A DNA stretch of 64,000 nt from Iris pallida (Eukaryota > Streptophyta > Magnoliopsida > Asparagales > Iridaceae), in the NCBI GenBank assembly GCA_029216955.1, contig JANAVB010003400.1, positions 20,668,597-20,732,596 on the forward strand. The letters run 5' to 3'. Below the pieces are notes generated by a model. That model worked only from the letters and a program-made list of their open reading frames with translations, was not told where the DNA came from and searched no databases. A program made the position numbers and the translations under genes. Shown piece by piece: positions 1-11,148 of this stretch (position 1 is its first letter; the number at the start of each line of letters is the position of its first letter).

Positions 1-1546
1 TTGATGATTGGAGCTGTAGGCTCCCATATATGCTTGAGATGTTATTATAGTAGAGGTTCTGATCTTGTACTTGACCTGATATCCATGCCACGATGTGGGC
101 AGATGACTTCTTGTGACTGACAGAGTTGTCCTTGTCCCAGACCTGACTACCTGTATCCGTGCTATAAGTCCAGCTTACCCTGTGAGGTGCTGGCCCTGAC
201 ATTGTACTGCGGTGCCCTTTGTCTATTGGCAATTTGAGGTGCTACTTCCATGATTATATGGCATTGCGATGCCATCTTGATATTCTGGCTATATTATATG
301 ATTACCTGCACGGGTATCTGGTAGTTGGCCTATAGTCTTAGCGTGGTTAGGATTGCTTGCTTGCTTGTTGCATAACACTAAGGATGGATCACAACTGGGA
401 CTATATGTGCCGAGGCTGATTCTTACTTAGCGTTCTCGTACTGAGGTACGACATCTAGGAGGATGAGCATGTGACCACGGCATGTGATTCCGGATAAATA
501 TAGGGTTAATCTAGGCAACTAAAAAAATGGTAGAAGCATTGGGAGGGAACGGAATCCCGAGATCGTGCATTGCCGGCCGCCACAGGCTCGTCCTGGCGCG
601 TCGGGGTTGGCCGCCATGGATATGGCAGTATCCGACTACTATATGTACTCCTGTTTAGCACGGTGGCCTTCCGAGGGACCGTGCATACCTACCTGCTATG
701 CGTTATTTGGCCTCGCTAGCCCTTGCGGAATATGGCACGATCTGAGGATTCCTATATTGCATTGTTGGGGTAACCCAACCTCCACATAGATAGCCGTAGA
801 CTTTTGAGTGGCCGCTTATTCACCTAAATTGTATGGCTTGTTGCTTGCTAAGCTGGCTGGCACGTAACGTTGTCCCGGCGCGGTGATTCATTCCCTTGTT
901 CTTGTTTGATATAGGGATGGGTTACCGTTCCGATGACGGACTACGAGTTCCAGTTGGCGATGCAAGTATTAGTGGATGTTAGGATGATTGTGATGATCGT
1001 TGGTTACTTACGTATTAGTAGTTGGATTGCTGCCTTATATTCTGTAATTGTGCGTTGGTACCGCACGATCCCTTACCTTATTTACTGTTTTTAGATGCTA
1101 TTCCTGTCATATTATATCATGTTGGTTTTCTTCGCCCGTCCTTGAGTCTTCCTTTCTGGTACTTGTTACGGTTGGCCTGACCAACCCTGGATTGTTCCCA
1201 GATTGTCGGTGATCGGCCATGTGGATCTTCCAGACTTGACTTGGAGGACGTGCTTCAGTTTCTGACCATGAGGGAACTGTGTGGGAAGGTATTCTTGTCT
1301 ACATTATTTCTTATTGTAGACTCTCTGATTATCATATGAGTATTTCCTGTTTTTCATATGATTATCTCTCTTGTCGTTATTTTATTGATTATTGCCTGTG
1401 GATATGAGATCGGATTTAGGCCATAGACTGCTTGCATGCTAGGATACCCAGCAAGATTGACAGCCACGATCGTCGTATGACGTTTTATACCTCATACGGA
1501 GTAGCTGGCCTAGTCCGTCCCAGTATTTTGGTACTGGGGTGTGACA
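1..1546 (+). repeat. 5' LTR of LARD-like element (partial)
   Basis: The segment from 733 to the terminal GTGACA at 1546 matches the 3' LTR end. Positions 10-732 have no counterpart in the 3' LTR, but the first nine bases, TTGATGATT, match 6184-6192. This suggests that about 720 bp was lost from the 3' LTR or gained here. The short ORF at 565-789 lies in this unmatched segment and has no recognisable domain. Confidence 0.7.
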
Positions 1547-2889
1547 AGGTTTTATTGGTGGCCCATGCAGGTCTCGTTTTGAGATATTGTTGGGTATCAC
1601 ATGATTGTTGATCTCAGTCCACTATTCCTTGGGATTCTAACTTGCTACACTTGCCCTTCGCTCCCTTGAACTTGTGAATTGGTCCTCATCTCTACCTGGA
1701 CCTATTTTGCTTTGCCCTGTCTCATTTGTTGTTATCTACCCCTGATCCTTGTTTGATAGATATGATCCTATAGTTGGTCATGTCGATCGTTTTATCCGAT
1801 GAGATGTTATCTTATCTCCATCATTGGGTTACTTGATTATTTATCTTGGGTTCTGTACTCTCTACCGGTGTTTCGCCTTGGTTGATTTCTTGTTATCCCT
1901 TTCGTGCGTTGACTTCGTGTTGACTTAGTATCATTATCGCCCTCTTCGAGCGTTGGCTGGATTGCTGCGGAATGAAGATTCCATCTGGACTCTGAGATTG
2001 GATATTTTAACATTTGTTGAGTATCCAGTGGATGTTCTTGTATGAATTCAGCTCCTTTGATTCGGGATATTTCCGGACTCATGATTATATATTCCAGATA
2101 TTATTTTGATTATAGATATACCTTCTATACATCATGTTTTGATATGGATTCTTGGTTTGGAGTATTTTCCTACGGATATGGAGTATTTTCCTAGAAAAGC
2201 TATCTTGTGGTTATTATTGAAGATATTTTTGGATGTGTGATACGATTCACCTGGATTTTGGATTTTGATGGTTTTCTAGGACTCGTTATATTGTTAGAGA
2301 TTTTGTGATTTTAGTGAATTGGATATTTGGGTTATGGATTTGATTCGTTTTAGGTATTTGTCGAGAGTACCGGGTGACCCTAGTATACCTTTACGGCGTG
2401 GTAATGAAAGTTGCAGCCGCTCGATTATAGTGCCCTGATGCATCTTTTGCAGCCATTCCGGATGGCCCGGCAAGGAATGATCATGACACACATTTTTCGG
2501 ATATTAGGAACTACGGTCATCGGTTCGAGACAGATATCCTGTATTTTATGATTTGTGAGGATTTTTATGCAGTTGGGATTTTACATTTTTTGTACATTGT
2601 TTTTGACATTCTATACTTGTTTTGATTTATGGGGTTATTTCGTGTGTGCGAGAATTTGATTTTCGAGATTCTTTCGATGTCTTGGATTTACCTTGCGAAT
2701 TGATTTATTTAGCTAGACCTTGTTCCCTTTGATGTTTTCATATTGAGATTTTGTTCGTTTCTTATTGTATTACTTGATTTCTGTAAGGTGGGTAGAGTTT
2801 TCATGGCAGATATATATGTACTAGTTTTGAAAACCCTATTTCGATAATTTCGAAATTTCGAGGATGAAATTTTTGTAAGGTGGGTAGGA
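1547..2889 (+). other. Non-coding interior of LARD-like element
   Basis: This is AT-rich sequence with only short ORFs and no retroviral motif. The bases just after the 5' LTR do not match the usual initiator-Met primer-binding site (TGGTATCAGAGC), so the priming tRNA is not assigned. Confidence 0.6.
2877..2889 (+). promoter_or_regulatory. Polypurine tract before 3' LTR (duplicated at 2785-2797)
   Basis: The tract AAGGTGGGTAGGA directly precedes TGTCAG of the 3' LTR, as expected for the plus-strand primer. A near copy, TAAGGTGGGTAGAG, lies 92 bp upstream at 2785-2797. The context GAGGATGAAATTTTTGTAAG is typical of plant Ty3/gypsy 3' ends. Confidence 0.65.
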
Positions 2890-3049
2890 TGTCAGATCCC
2901 TATTTTGGAAATAGGTATATGACTGTATTGGTGTATTTTGAGGATTTTAATTTCGGGTATTCTTAAAATTTTATTATTGTTTACTTGGATGTGAGTTTAT
3001 CCTCATTATTATTCTTTTATTTTTATTATTGTTATTGTTATTATTATTT

Positions 3050-3270
3050 TTACCTACATCTACCCCTCCCCAAACCCTAACTCTCTCTCTCTCCCTCTCA
3101 CTTCCACTCTCAGCCGCCCTTCCTCCCCAATTCTCTCTCTTCACTCACTCTCTTCTGATCCCTCTCTCCCCTCACTGGACCAGCCCCTCTCTCCTCCCTC
3201 ACTCTGATCTCTCTCTGCTCTCCCCATACTCACCCCCAGCCCCTCTCTCCTTCCTCTCGGCCTCCTCCCC
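3050..3270 (+). promoter_or_regulatory. Pyrimidine-rich promoter/leader-like block in LTR
   Basis: A T/A-rich stretch (3005-3050) is followed by ACCCTAACTCTCTCTCTCTC and further CT-rich sequence. This resembles plant core promoters and leaders with a pyrimidine patch and could mark the U3/R boundary. No canonical TATA box is clear, so this is an inference from composition and position. Confidence 0.3.
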
Positions 3271-3739
3271 ATGGCTGCGGCCGCCACCTACCGCTGCAGT
3301 CGTCGCCACCACTTCAGCCACCACCGCCCTAGCGACCACCCCCATCGTCGTCGTCGCCTCCCTTGCCACCATCGCCTCCATGTTCGGCCGCCTTCGCCGC
3401 CCTCACCCACGAGCGCCGCCTCCCTCCGCTGTGGTCGTCCCGCCTCCAGCCGCGACCACCACCACTGTCAGGGCCTCCGGCCCCCTGCCGCTGTTTCCGT
3501 CTTCTCAGGCCCCCAGCACCACCTCCGTCGACGCCAGCGCCGCCATCTCCCCCGCCCCTTGGCGCAGCCGCTGCCGCCGCCGTCCTTTCTCCACCGCGGG
3601 GCCGACCCAACCTGGCCGAGCACCCTCTTGGTGAGCTCTTTCTCCCCTATCCTTCTGTCCCCCTCCGCCGGTGGTCTGACCCAACCATGGCCGAGCTCCT
3701 CCGTACCCTCTCTCCCCCTTCCTTGGGCTGTGAGCTCCT

Positions 3740-4410
3740 CGGGGAGCGAGCCCCTCGATCGGCGCGTCTCGGGCAGCATACTGCCTCGAGTAGTGCGCTG
3801 CCTTGTGCATCGTGTCCCCTTGGGCAGCGCACCTTCGGTTGGTGCGCTTCCTTGTTTCCCGTGTTTTTGGGATGCGTGCACCTCGGTGTACGTGTCGGTC
3901 CTATTTTGTGCACCTTGGTCTATGTGCTGCCTTGGGCAGCGGGACGCCTCGAGCCCCGCGCTGTCTCGGGCACCTTGCTACCTCGGGTTGTGTGTTGTTT
4001 CGATCCTCGTGTCTCGGCCTTTGTGCCTACCTCGTGACCCGTGCCGCCTCGAAACGTGCATGCACCGATTTGCGTGCCGTATCGATTTACGAGTCATATT
4101 GTATCTTGTGTTGCCTCGGTTTGCATGCACGCACCGATTTGCGTGCTCTCTCCGATTTGCGTGCCGCATTGGTCTTTGTGTCGTCTCGATTCGCGTGTAC
4201 GTCTCGATTTGCGTGTCGCATGATTCGTAGGCCATTCTGATATTCGTAATTTTCTCGATCTACGTGTACGTCTCGATTTACGTGCACGTATTTCCCGTTC
4301 ATCTCGATATTCTTGATTTCCTCGATTCTCGTGCGCGTCTCGATATACATGCACATCTCGGGTTGCGTGTTCGTATCGGTCCGTGTGCCTCGGTTTCCGT
4401 GCCAGATTCA
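3740..4410 (+). repeat. Degenerate minisatellite (CTCGATTTGCGTG-like)
   Basis: A 15-20 bp degenerate unit of the form CTCGATTTGCGTG(C/T) recurs many times, most clearly at 4130-4410. Units drift in sequence and spacing. The overlapping ORFs here reflect the repeat. Confidence 0.6.
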
Positions 4411-4967
4411 TGTACTGCTTGCGGGACCCATACGGTATAGCCTCCTGCCATCCCCGGTGATTTCTCCTATTATTTTATTATTTAATTCTAATGATTGTTT
4501 ATTGTGTGTTCTGAGGATCTCGATTAGCGTGCTAGCTTGGATCGCGACTGCCGAAGACTTGCTTACCTAGCCGAGCCCTCTAGGCAAGTATCCCTTGCTC
4601 ATCGACGGCTCTTGCCCTCTCTCCTGGATTTTATTGCATTTAATTAATTTGTACTTGTAAATTGTATAATTATGATTAGTGTAGCCTAGTAGTAGAACTG
4701 CCATGATGATAACTTAGGATAGCTTGGTCCGATACCGGGATAGACAGTATCAGACAACTCGGATGGGTCATCCACACCTCCGAGGACACGAGCACGACTC
4801 ACTTGTACGGATTGTCCCCATATACCCCGTGTCCGACTCACGGTCGGGTAACGGCTTTGGCTAACTTTACTTGTGGCGGTGATTGTGCTTGGGTTAGGGA
4901 TTTATGAACATGTGTTGTGGTGTGCCCTGCGAGGCGGTTAGTTTATTATATGCATGTTGGTTTGGCG

Positions 4968-5080
4968 CCCAGTACGCATTGTAGCGCTGCTGGAGGCCGG
5001 AACTTAGTGTTCTCGGCTATCGATTTGTTCCCAGTACGCATCGTAGTGCTACGGGTAGCTGAGACTTAGTGTTCTCAGCC
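4968..5080 (+). repeat. Two tandem ~62-bp units in LTR
   Basis: The segment beginning CCCAGTACGCATTGTAG at 4968 recurs at 5030 as CCCAGTACGCATCGTAG. Each unit ends in ACTTAGTGTTCTC. Confidence 0.75.
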
Positions 5081-5089
5081 CACGAGTCC

Positions 5090-5129
5090 GCGATTCTGCG
5101 ATTCCGCGATTCTGCGATTCTGCGATTCT
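5090..5129 (+). repeat. 8-bp tandem repeat GCGATTCT x5
   Basis: Five contiguous units GCGATTCT are present; the second ends in CC. Confidence 0.85.
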
Positions 5130-5365
5130 ACGGCGGGTTGCGCCGAGTGGTTTTAGCTCCTATTCGTAGGGTGCTCCCATCCAGATTACAAAGGAGACTC
5201 TGCCGAATTTTTTCAGAATTCCTGGTTGGGAATTTGGTTCGAAGGATTGGGCAGAACCATTCCTTTGGTTTGCGGGACTGAACTCATGCATGTTCTTCTT
5301 GGTATAGCATCCCTGATCTCATTGCCTGCTAGGTAGACTCCCGACTAGATTAGTCGCCTAGCGTC

Positions 5366-5714
5366 TTGTCTGTCCTGTCCGCCGGATTGTGTAAGAAGAG
5401 CGGTTCTACTCGGGTGAAGGTCTGCAACCCTGGTCCTTGTTTGGTTTAAGGGTTGTGGATCCGATCCAGAGTGGTTCACGCAATCCTTGCCTTTTCGACG
5501 GTATCACCCACCCATTGGACTCTTGACCCGTGACTCTTCTTCTTAGATGGTGTTCTAGTTTAGTTTGTTATCCCATTGTCTGTCCTGTCCGTCGGATTGC
5601 GTAAGGAGAGCGGTTCTACTCGGGTGAAGGTCTGCAACCCTGGTCCTTGTTTGGTTTAAGGGTTGTGGATCTGATCCAGAGTGGTTCACGCAATCCTTGC
5701 CATTTTTCGACGGC
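5366..5714 (+). repeat. Two ~136-bp direct repeats, 211 bp apart
   Basis: TTGTCTGTCCTGTCCG starts a near-identical block at 5366 and 5577. Both contain GAGCGGTTCTACTCGGGTG and end with CACGCAATCCTTGCC. About 75 bp of unrelated sequence separates them. Confidence 0.85.
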
Positions 5715-7029
5715 GTTGATTAGTGTTGACCCATGTGTCGGGAATTATGATCTTATTCGAGGATTGACTATGAGGAGATATGATATTGAGATAGTGGTTA
5801 TGGTAGACTAAGTGGATTCTTAGATAGTGTTACTAGTTCCTTGGTGATGTTCTAATTTGATCAGATATGTCTTGAGGACTCTTGGATTTTGATATTGGTG
5901 CGAGTGTCTCGCGGAACGAGGAGAATATCGAGGGCATTATTATATGATTTTTACTCGACTTCCCAAACGCCCAAACCTAGTACCTTTGCTGTATCCTGGT
6001 AGTTGGGAGACTTAGTTGCTGATAGCCTGTGATCATTGACTCGGAGGATTCTTGTGACCTAGAGGGCCTAGCATTGTCTATAGTGATTAGCCTAGTACCA
6101 AGTGATCGTATTTTCCTGATATGATATTTATCCCATCGAGGATTGGTAGACTATTGATAGATTGATCTGGTGGGTAGACCGACTTGATGATTAGATTGGC
6201 ACGATCTGAGGATTCCTATATTGCATTGTTGGGGTAACCCAACCTCCACATAGATAGCCGTAGACTTTTGAGTGGCCGCTTATTCACCTAAATTGTATAG
6301 CTTGTTACTTGCTAAGCTGGCTGGCACGTAACGCTGTCCCGGCGTGGTGATTCATTCCCTTGTTCTTGTTTGATGTAGGGATGGGTTACCGTTCCGATGA
6401 CGGACTACGAGTTCCAGTTGGCGATGCAAGTATTAGTGGATGTTAGGATGATTGTGATGATCGTTGGTTACTTGAGTATTAGTAGTTGGATTGCTGCCTT
6501 ATATTCTGTAATCGTGCGTTGGTACCGCACGATCCCTTACCTTATTTACTGTTTTTAGATGCTATTCCTATCATATTATATCCTGTTGGTTTTCTTCGCC
6601 CGTCCTTGAGCCTTCCTTTCTGGTACTTGCTACGGTTGGCCTGACCAACCCTGGATTGTTCCCAGATTGCCGGTGTCCGGCCATGTGGATCTTCCAGACT
6701 TGACTTGGAGGACGTGCTTCAGTTTCTGACCATGAGGGAACTGTGTGGGAAGGTATTCTTGTCTACATTATTTCTTATTGTAGACTCTCTGATTATCATA
6801 TGAGTATTTCCTGTTTTTCATATGAATATCTCTCTTGTCGTTATTTCATTGATTATTGCCTGTGGATATGATATCGGATTTAGGCCATAGACTGCTTGCA
6901 TGCTAGGATACCCAGCAAGATTGACAGCCACGATCGCCGTATGACGTTTTATACCTCATACGGAGTAGCTGGCCTAGTCCGTCCCAGTATTTTGGTACTG
7001 GGGCGTGACAAAGTGGGTCCCACATTCTG

Positions 7030-7460
7030 GGTCAACGGGACTTTTTGACGTCGGCTCATCGGAATCCAATTTTGGATATATCGTTGAGTTCGTATCGTCA
7101 TTCTGGACTCGTTGACATATAATTTGCTAGGTTTTGGTGGACATTGGATTGGACACGCATTTCGGTGCAAGTCGGATACCAATATCCAGGTCAACGGATC
7201 ATTTTGAGATCGACTCATCGGAATCCAATTTCGGATATACCATTGAGTTCGTATCGTCATTCTGGACTCGTTGACATGTAGTTTTCTGAGTTTTGAGAAC
7301 TTTGGCTCCGGCACATATTTCCGTACAAATCGGAATTCCAAGTTCCAGTCAACGGACCAAATTGAGATCGGGTCAACGGAATCCAATTCTGGAGATACCG
7401 TTGGGTTCGTATCGTCATTCTGGTTTCGTGGACATATAATTTGTTATATTTTGTAGACTT
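7030..7460 (+). repeat. Three tandem ~155-160 bp units
   Basis: GTCAACGG marks units at about 7031, 7193 and 7347. Each continues with a CATCGGAATCCAATT-like block, then GTTCGTATCGTCATTCTGG and GACATATAATTTG. Family C keeps one clear unit. Confidence 0.75.
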
Positions 7461-7889
7461 GTTTTCTTGCAAATTTTTTGGTGCAAAACGGCTCCAACAC
7501 GGACACCGTTTTGACCCAAATTAGCTTTTTGCCCTTGTGTCCAAATTGGACCTATGGGTAGGCTATCCTAGCTAATTTGACCATTCTGGACACGTTGGCG
7601 ATGTTTATTTCATCGTCCGATAATGTTTGTTGATAGTTTCTCTGAGTTTAACCTTTTTATAATTAATTAATAATTAATCCTTATAATGTTCGTATTTCGG
7701 GATTAGTACAACGAAACTGAGATCAGTCAATTCCAGTGATCTCACATCGCTGAAATTGACAAGTTGGACACGTGGATCATTATAATAAGATTATCAACTT
7801 TACCATTGATCATCTCATCTCGATATGTGTGTCGTAAGTTTCGACGTACGAATAACGAAGTACACTTTATATCTTTAATAATTAGACTA

Positions 7890-7894
7890 GAATT
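7890..7894. repeat. Target-site duplication GAATT (second copy 17241-17245)
   Basis: GAATT directly precedes the left LTR and directly follows the right LTR of the Sirevirus. A perfect 5-bp duplication shows a single insertion event with both ends preserved. Confidence 0.95.
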
Positions 7895-9028
7895 TGTAGG
7901 ATCGTTGAGCACTTCTAGAGGGGGGGTGAATAGAGTGCGTGTGTGCAGCGGAAATAAAATCACCAATTAAAAAATTAAACTATGGCAATGATGTAAGAGC
8001 AGTAAATAAAGATAGGAGAATCAAACTCAGTAACACAGCGATGTATACTGGTATCCCTCTGAGAGGACTAATCCAGTCTCGAGTACTCTTGCTCGATGTT
8101 AATCCACTAAAGGCACAAGCTTTAACTGAGTGCTTGCAACTCTTACACCACCGTGCTTGTTGACGAGTGCACGACCAACTCCAACACACACCATGCTTGG
8201 TGACGAGCGCACGACCAGCTCCACAACTGGAATAGTTGTTGAAACTTGACGACCTCTTTACAACTCTGAATAACCAAAAGACTTCTAAATCGAATGTGAT
8301 AGTACTGGCTTTTGGCTAAGAGAAGTATAGGTGAGATTTGAAATTCTTAGATCACTTAGAAAACACTTGAGATAAAATAGAGAAGAGATGAAGAATGAAT
8401 TGATGTTTTGAAATGAAAAGTTTTTCTCTATTTATAGGTGTTTTCACCAACTGAACTCGGGCAGAACTCGGGCAGAGTTCGGATGCAAATATCTCGCAAA
8501 ATAGCCGTTGCTCGCAGATTTGGAGGCAACTGAAGTTTGAATACAAACTGACCGAACTCGGTCAGAATTCGGGCCGAACTCGGGCCGAACTCGGCTGTGA
8601 GTTCTGTCAGGAGATATTGTAAATTCTTTTTACAAAAACAATTTTGAAACATGTTTTTGGTAATTTGTAAAATCATTTGAAAAGGAATATTTTCGAAATA
8701 TATTTTTGAAATATTTGTAATCGAAAATATGAAGGGTAAAAAATAAGTTTAGAGAAAGGAGAATAATTTTAACCCTAAGCCAGTAATACCATACTTGATT
8801 TTACAAAGAAATTCCTAGACTCAATAAAGTGTAAAAATACAGAATAAAAGTAGAAAATGAGTCTTCAGAATTTTTGATGACTTTGACGCTTGGATTTATG
8901 CAGTACATCGTCCGTTGAATAAGATTTCATGTATCCTGAAATAGTTAGCAGCATTGTCTATATTTTGTATATGGACTAAAGTGTAAGTCGATTATCGAAA
9001 TCGGGTGTGACCATGGAATGGGCCAACA
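7895..9028 (-). repeat. 3' LTR of Sirevirus
   Basis: It runs from TGTAGGATCG to GGGCCAACA in plus-strand reading. It has an internal tandem duplication (about 8150-8220, GACGAG(T/C)GCACGACCA) and a cluster of CCGAACTCGG-type palindromes (8450-8600). Differences from the other LTR include A/T in the TTTAACTG(A/T)G segment and C/T in the CCAAC(T/C)GAACTC segment. Confidence 0.95.
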
Positions 9029-9184
9029 ATCTCCCCCATTTTGATAATTGACAAAACTTGAGTCTATACCAAAATATATTTATAAAAAATAAAATAACAT
9101 AACAAAATACCTGAAAAAAAAAAAAAAAACTGATTTTTGATATCTGATTTTTGATTTGGTATACTCATTTTTCTCCCCCTTTGT
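9029..9184 (-). promoter_or_regulatory. Two polypurine tracts upstream of 3' LTR
   Basis: Read on the minus strand, AAAATGGGGGAGAT (9042-9029) abuts the 3' LTR, and a second tract, AAAGGGGGAGAA, lies at about 9184-9171. Multiple polypurine tracts are a known Sirevirus feature. The rest of 9043-9450 is A/T-rich 3' untranslated sequence with an A run at 9115-9129. Confidence 0.8.
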
Positions 9185-9450
9185 CAAGTAGTAAAATGAA
9201 TCGGCTCCCCCGTAAGTCATGAAGCCAACAATAGAGATGACAAAGTGAAAGAGGACAATAGTAATCACAGTAATCACAGCATAGACAAGTGAAATCACAA
9301 TAAGATGAAATGTCATAAATATTCCACTAGAAAATCAACTTGTACAACTGATAAATGTCTAACTGAAACAGTTTAGACAAGAAAAATAAAAGTACTACAT
9401 AAACTGCATCAAAACTAAACAAAATCCACTATCCTATGGCTGAAACCATA

Positions 9451-10653
9451 TCACAACTCTGCGTCATCTGCACCGGGAGGATCATGAGGAAAATAGGCAG
9501 TGGTCGGGTCGAAGTACTGAAAAGTAGTCTCATCAGTAAAACGAGGACCAGGGAAAGCAGGGTGTGGAAGGATAGTAAGTGGATGGGCTGGATCATGCAC
9601 CAGGCTGTAATGGAGGTCGGCAATACTGTTTCTCAGCACTTGGGCCTGAGAAATGTGCCGGAACTCTGAGTCCTGATAACGTTGCGTGGAAACCGCAACG
9701 AACTCATCGAATCGCTGGTAGAATGCATGATCGAGTCCTGGAGCAGGGGCCGGAGCAGGAGGAGCATCTGCTGGAGGGGCCTCAGCATCAGCAACTGGGT
9801 CAGCAGGAGCAGCACCGGAAGGTTGAGGAAACCGACGAGAGCGGGTCAACTCAACAGAAGTAGAAGAAATAGCACACGTTTCAAGATCAATCTCGAAACG
9901 GCGAAAGATACTCGCAAGGTGCATAGGAAAAACAAGGTTCCTACCTGCATTCTTGCAGTTGAGCATCCAAGACATCATGGTTTTTGGAATTGAGAAGGGA
10001 ATTCCAAAATGAATGTGATACAAAGCAGAGAGTTCCAAAAATGTGACCTCATCAGTAGAGCCTTTCTTCGGAAGAAGGGCTGAGAAAATCATGCGATGAA
10101 GTTCGTAGAAATTTTGGTTAAGATGTCTAGAAAATATTCTCCGAGGAGGAGGAGTGGAGTGACAAATCAATTCCCTAAAAGAAGCTAAAGTAACATCGGC
10201 AGGGAACTGAATATGGTGGATGTCAACAAGAGCATCACCAAGATCAGGAACGTGAAAATATTCACTGATATCGGTGGCGCTAAATTCTAGTTCCTGTCCA
10301 GCAACGCAGGAATAGAAATTTCCGTTTTGTTGTACTTGCAAGTTGCAGTAGAACATCCGGACAGCATTGTCGTAAATATTATCTTGGACTTCGAAAAAGT
10401 CGCAAAATCCAAGTTGTTCAAAAATAGGAGCATATTCAAAGAAGATTGTAAAGTTGACAAAAGCTCCAGTACAAATACGACGTAGAGAAAAGGAATCAAA
10501 CCAGAGATTAGAGAAGTCTATGTCGGAAAACAGAGTGCCATCGAATTCCTCGGGATCTCTAGGTTTGGCTGGACTGAACAGACTTGCTGGAGTGTAGTCG
10601 GAAGATGAGGAAGCACCCTGGGAAGAATTTCCTCGCTGACGCTTCGGAGCCAT
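9451..10653 (-). CDS. Sirevirus extra 3' ORF (envelope-position, plant transposon protein-like)
   Basis: A 400-residue ORF in the sense orientation, between RNase H and the 3' LTR, where Sireviruses of the SIRE group carry an 'envelope-like' ORF. The N-terminus is basic and Ser-rich (starts MAPKRQRGNSSQG). The central part (about residues 75-260) reads like the putative plant transposon protein domain: an aromatic-rich V-R-M-F-Y-x-N-L stretch, an 'F-S-A-T-D-I-S-E-Y-F' block and 'R-M-I-F-S-A-L-L-P'. A Pro/Ala-rich linker follows near residues 280-310. No signal peptide, membrane segment or furin-like site is visible, so a true envelope protein is not supported. A TATA box and palindromes lie upstream. 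Function unknown. Confidence 0.75.
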   Translation of the reverse strand: MAPKRQRGNSSQGASSSSDYTPASLFSPAKPRDPEEFDGTLFSDIDFSNLWFDSFSLRRICTGAFVNFTIFFEYAPIFEQLGFCDFFEVQDNIYDNAVRMFYCNLQVQQNGNFYSCVAGQELEFSATDISEYFHVPDLGDALVDIHHIQFPADVTLASFRELICHSTPPPRRIFSRHLNQNFYELHRMIFSALLPKKGSTDEVTFLELSALYHIHFGIPFSIPKTMMSWMLNCKNAGRNLVFPMHLASIFRRFEIDLETCAISSTSVELTRSRRFPQPSGAAPADPVADAEAPPADAPPAPAPAPGLDHAFYQRFDEFVAVSTQRYQDSEFRHISQAQVLRNSIADLHYSLVHDPAHPLTILPHPAFPGPRFTDETTFQYFDPTTAYFPHDPPGADDAEL

Positions 10654-10764
10654 GTGGAGATGGAGAAGATCGTCGAAGCCTTGCCCGGAGGGAGGAGGAA
10701 AGTCTTCTAGAAGGAGGTAGAGCTATTTCTCGTTTTGGTGTGGAGAAATAGTGGAAGAAAGGGT

Positions 10765-10873
10765 GGATTTTATAGGTGCTAGGGCCGGCTGTTCGGTTCT
10801 GGAACCATCACAGCGCCGACCGAACTCGGTCTGAATTCGGTCCGAACTCGGTCAGAGTTCGGGCCGAGTTCGG
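10765..10873 (-). promoter_or_regulatory. Putative internal promoter of Sirevirus 3' ORF
   Basis: On the minus strand CTATAAAATCC (10775-10765) lies about 115 bp upstream of the ATG at 10653. Just upstream of it are CCGAACTCGG at 10820-10829 and 10842-10851 and its complement CCGAGTTCGG at 10864-10873, with related CTGAATTCGG between. The LTR promoter has the same arrangement. The remainder of 10874-11148 holds no ORF. Confidence 0.5.
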
Positions 10874-11148
10874 CCACTTGTATTCCCGAGACAGTTAAAG
10901 CAGTCAGGTGAAATAAAGTTTGTAATTATGATGTTTGACTGTTTTATTAACTAATTTGCTGTTATTTTTAGGTTAACTGTAGGGATTGTCCCAGCTAACG
11001 GTGGTTCACCGGGGAACTCTTAAGTACCGCTTCGCTTCGACCGTAGTCGTGGTGACAGACAAATCCTTTGTAAGTTTGTCCCCAAAAATAATTTTCATTA
11101 GATAATAAATTATCAAGTCATAAATACAATATTTAATTACCATATGTT

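Larger units (their letters stand above)
1..7010 (+). mobile_element. LARD-like LTR retrotransposon, left end outside window
   Basis: Positions 733-1546 recur at 6197-7010 with the same length (814 bp) and about 20 substitutions by eye (about 2.5%), marking the 3' ends of two LTRs. The right LTR runs from TGTCAG (2890) to GTGACA (7010), giving TGTCA/TGACA terminal inverted repeats. The 1.34 kb between the LTRs has no recognisable gag or pol on either strand. Long LTRs around a short non-coding interior fit a large retrotransposon derivative (LARD), which would need another element's proteins to move. The purine tract before the 3' LTR resembles those of plant chromovirus elements, so a Ty3/gypsy origin is likely but inferred. 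Confidence 0.75.
2890..7010 (+). repeat. 3' LTR of LARD-like element (4121 bp)
   Basis: It is bounded by TGTCAG and GTGACA. It contains a pyrimidine-rich then GC-rich block (3050-3650), a degenerate minisatellite (3740-4410), tandem duplications (4968-5080 and 5366-5714), an 8-bp repeat (5090-5129), and the 814-bp terminal segment shared with the 5' LTR. The overlapping ORFs at 3029-4411 on both strands follow base composition and show no domain. Confidence 0.75.
7011..7894 (+). repeat. Repeat family A, left part (LTR-like, non-coding)
   Basis: This stretch aligns by eye in inverted orientation with 31320-31880 (family C). Both have sequence around GGTCAACGG, GTATCGTCATTCTGG, GGCTATCCTAGCTAATTTGA and ACTGAGATCAGTC. 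It is cut at 7010 by the LARD-like element and at 7894 by the Sirevirus, and continues at 17241. No coding capacity is seen; the ORFs at 6949-7472 and 7742-7970 are by-products. Strand is assigned by convention relative to family C. Confidence 0.65.

Noticed and set aside
3029..4411. Several overlapping 60-319 codon ORFs on both strands in a GC-rich block
   Set aside because: They lie inside the LARD LTR, are low-complexity (Pro/Ser/Arg or Gly/Ala), overlap in all frames and show no domain.
9451..10653. Interpretation of the Sirevirus 3' ORF as a true envelope glycoprotein
   Set aside because: No signal peptide, membrane anchor, fusion peptide or cleavage site is visible; the sequence looks like the plant transposon protein domain.
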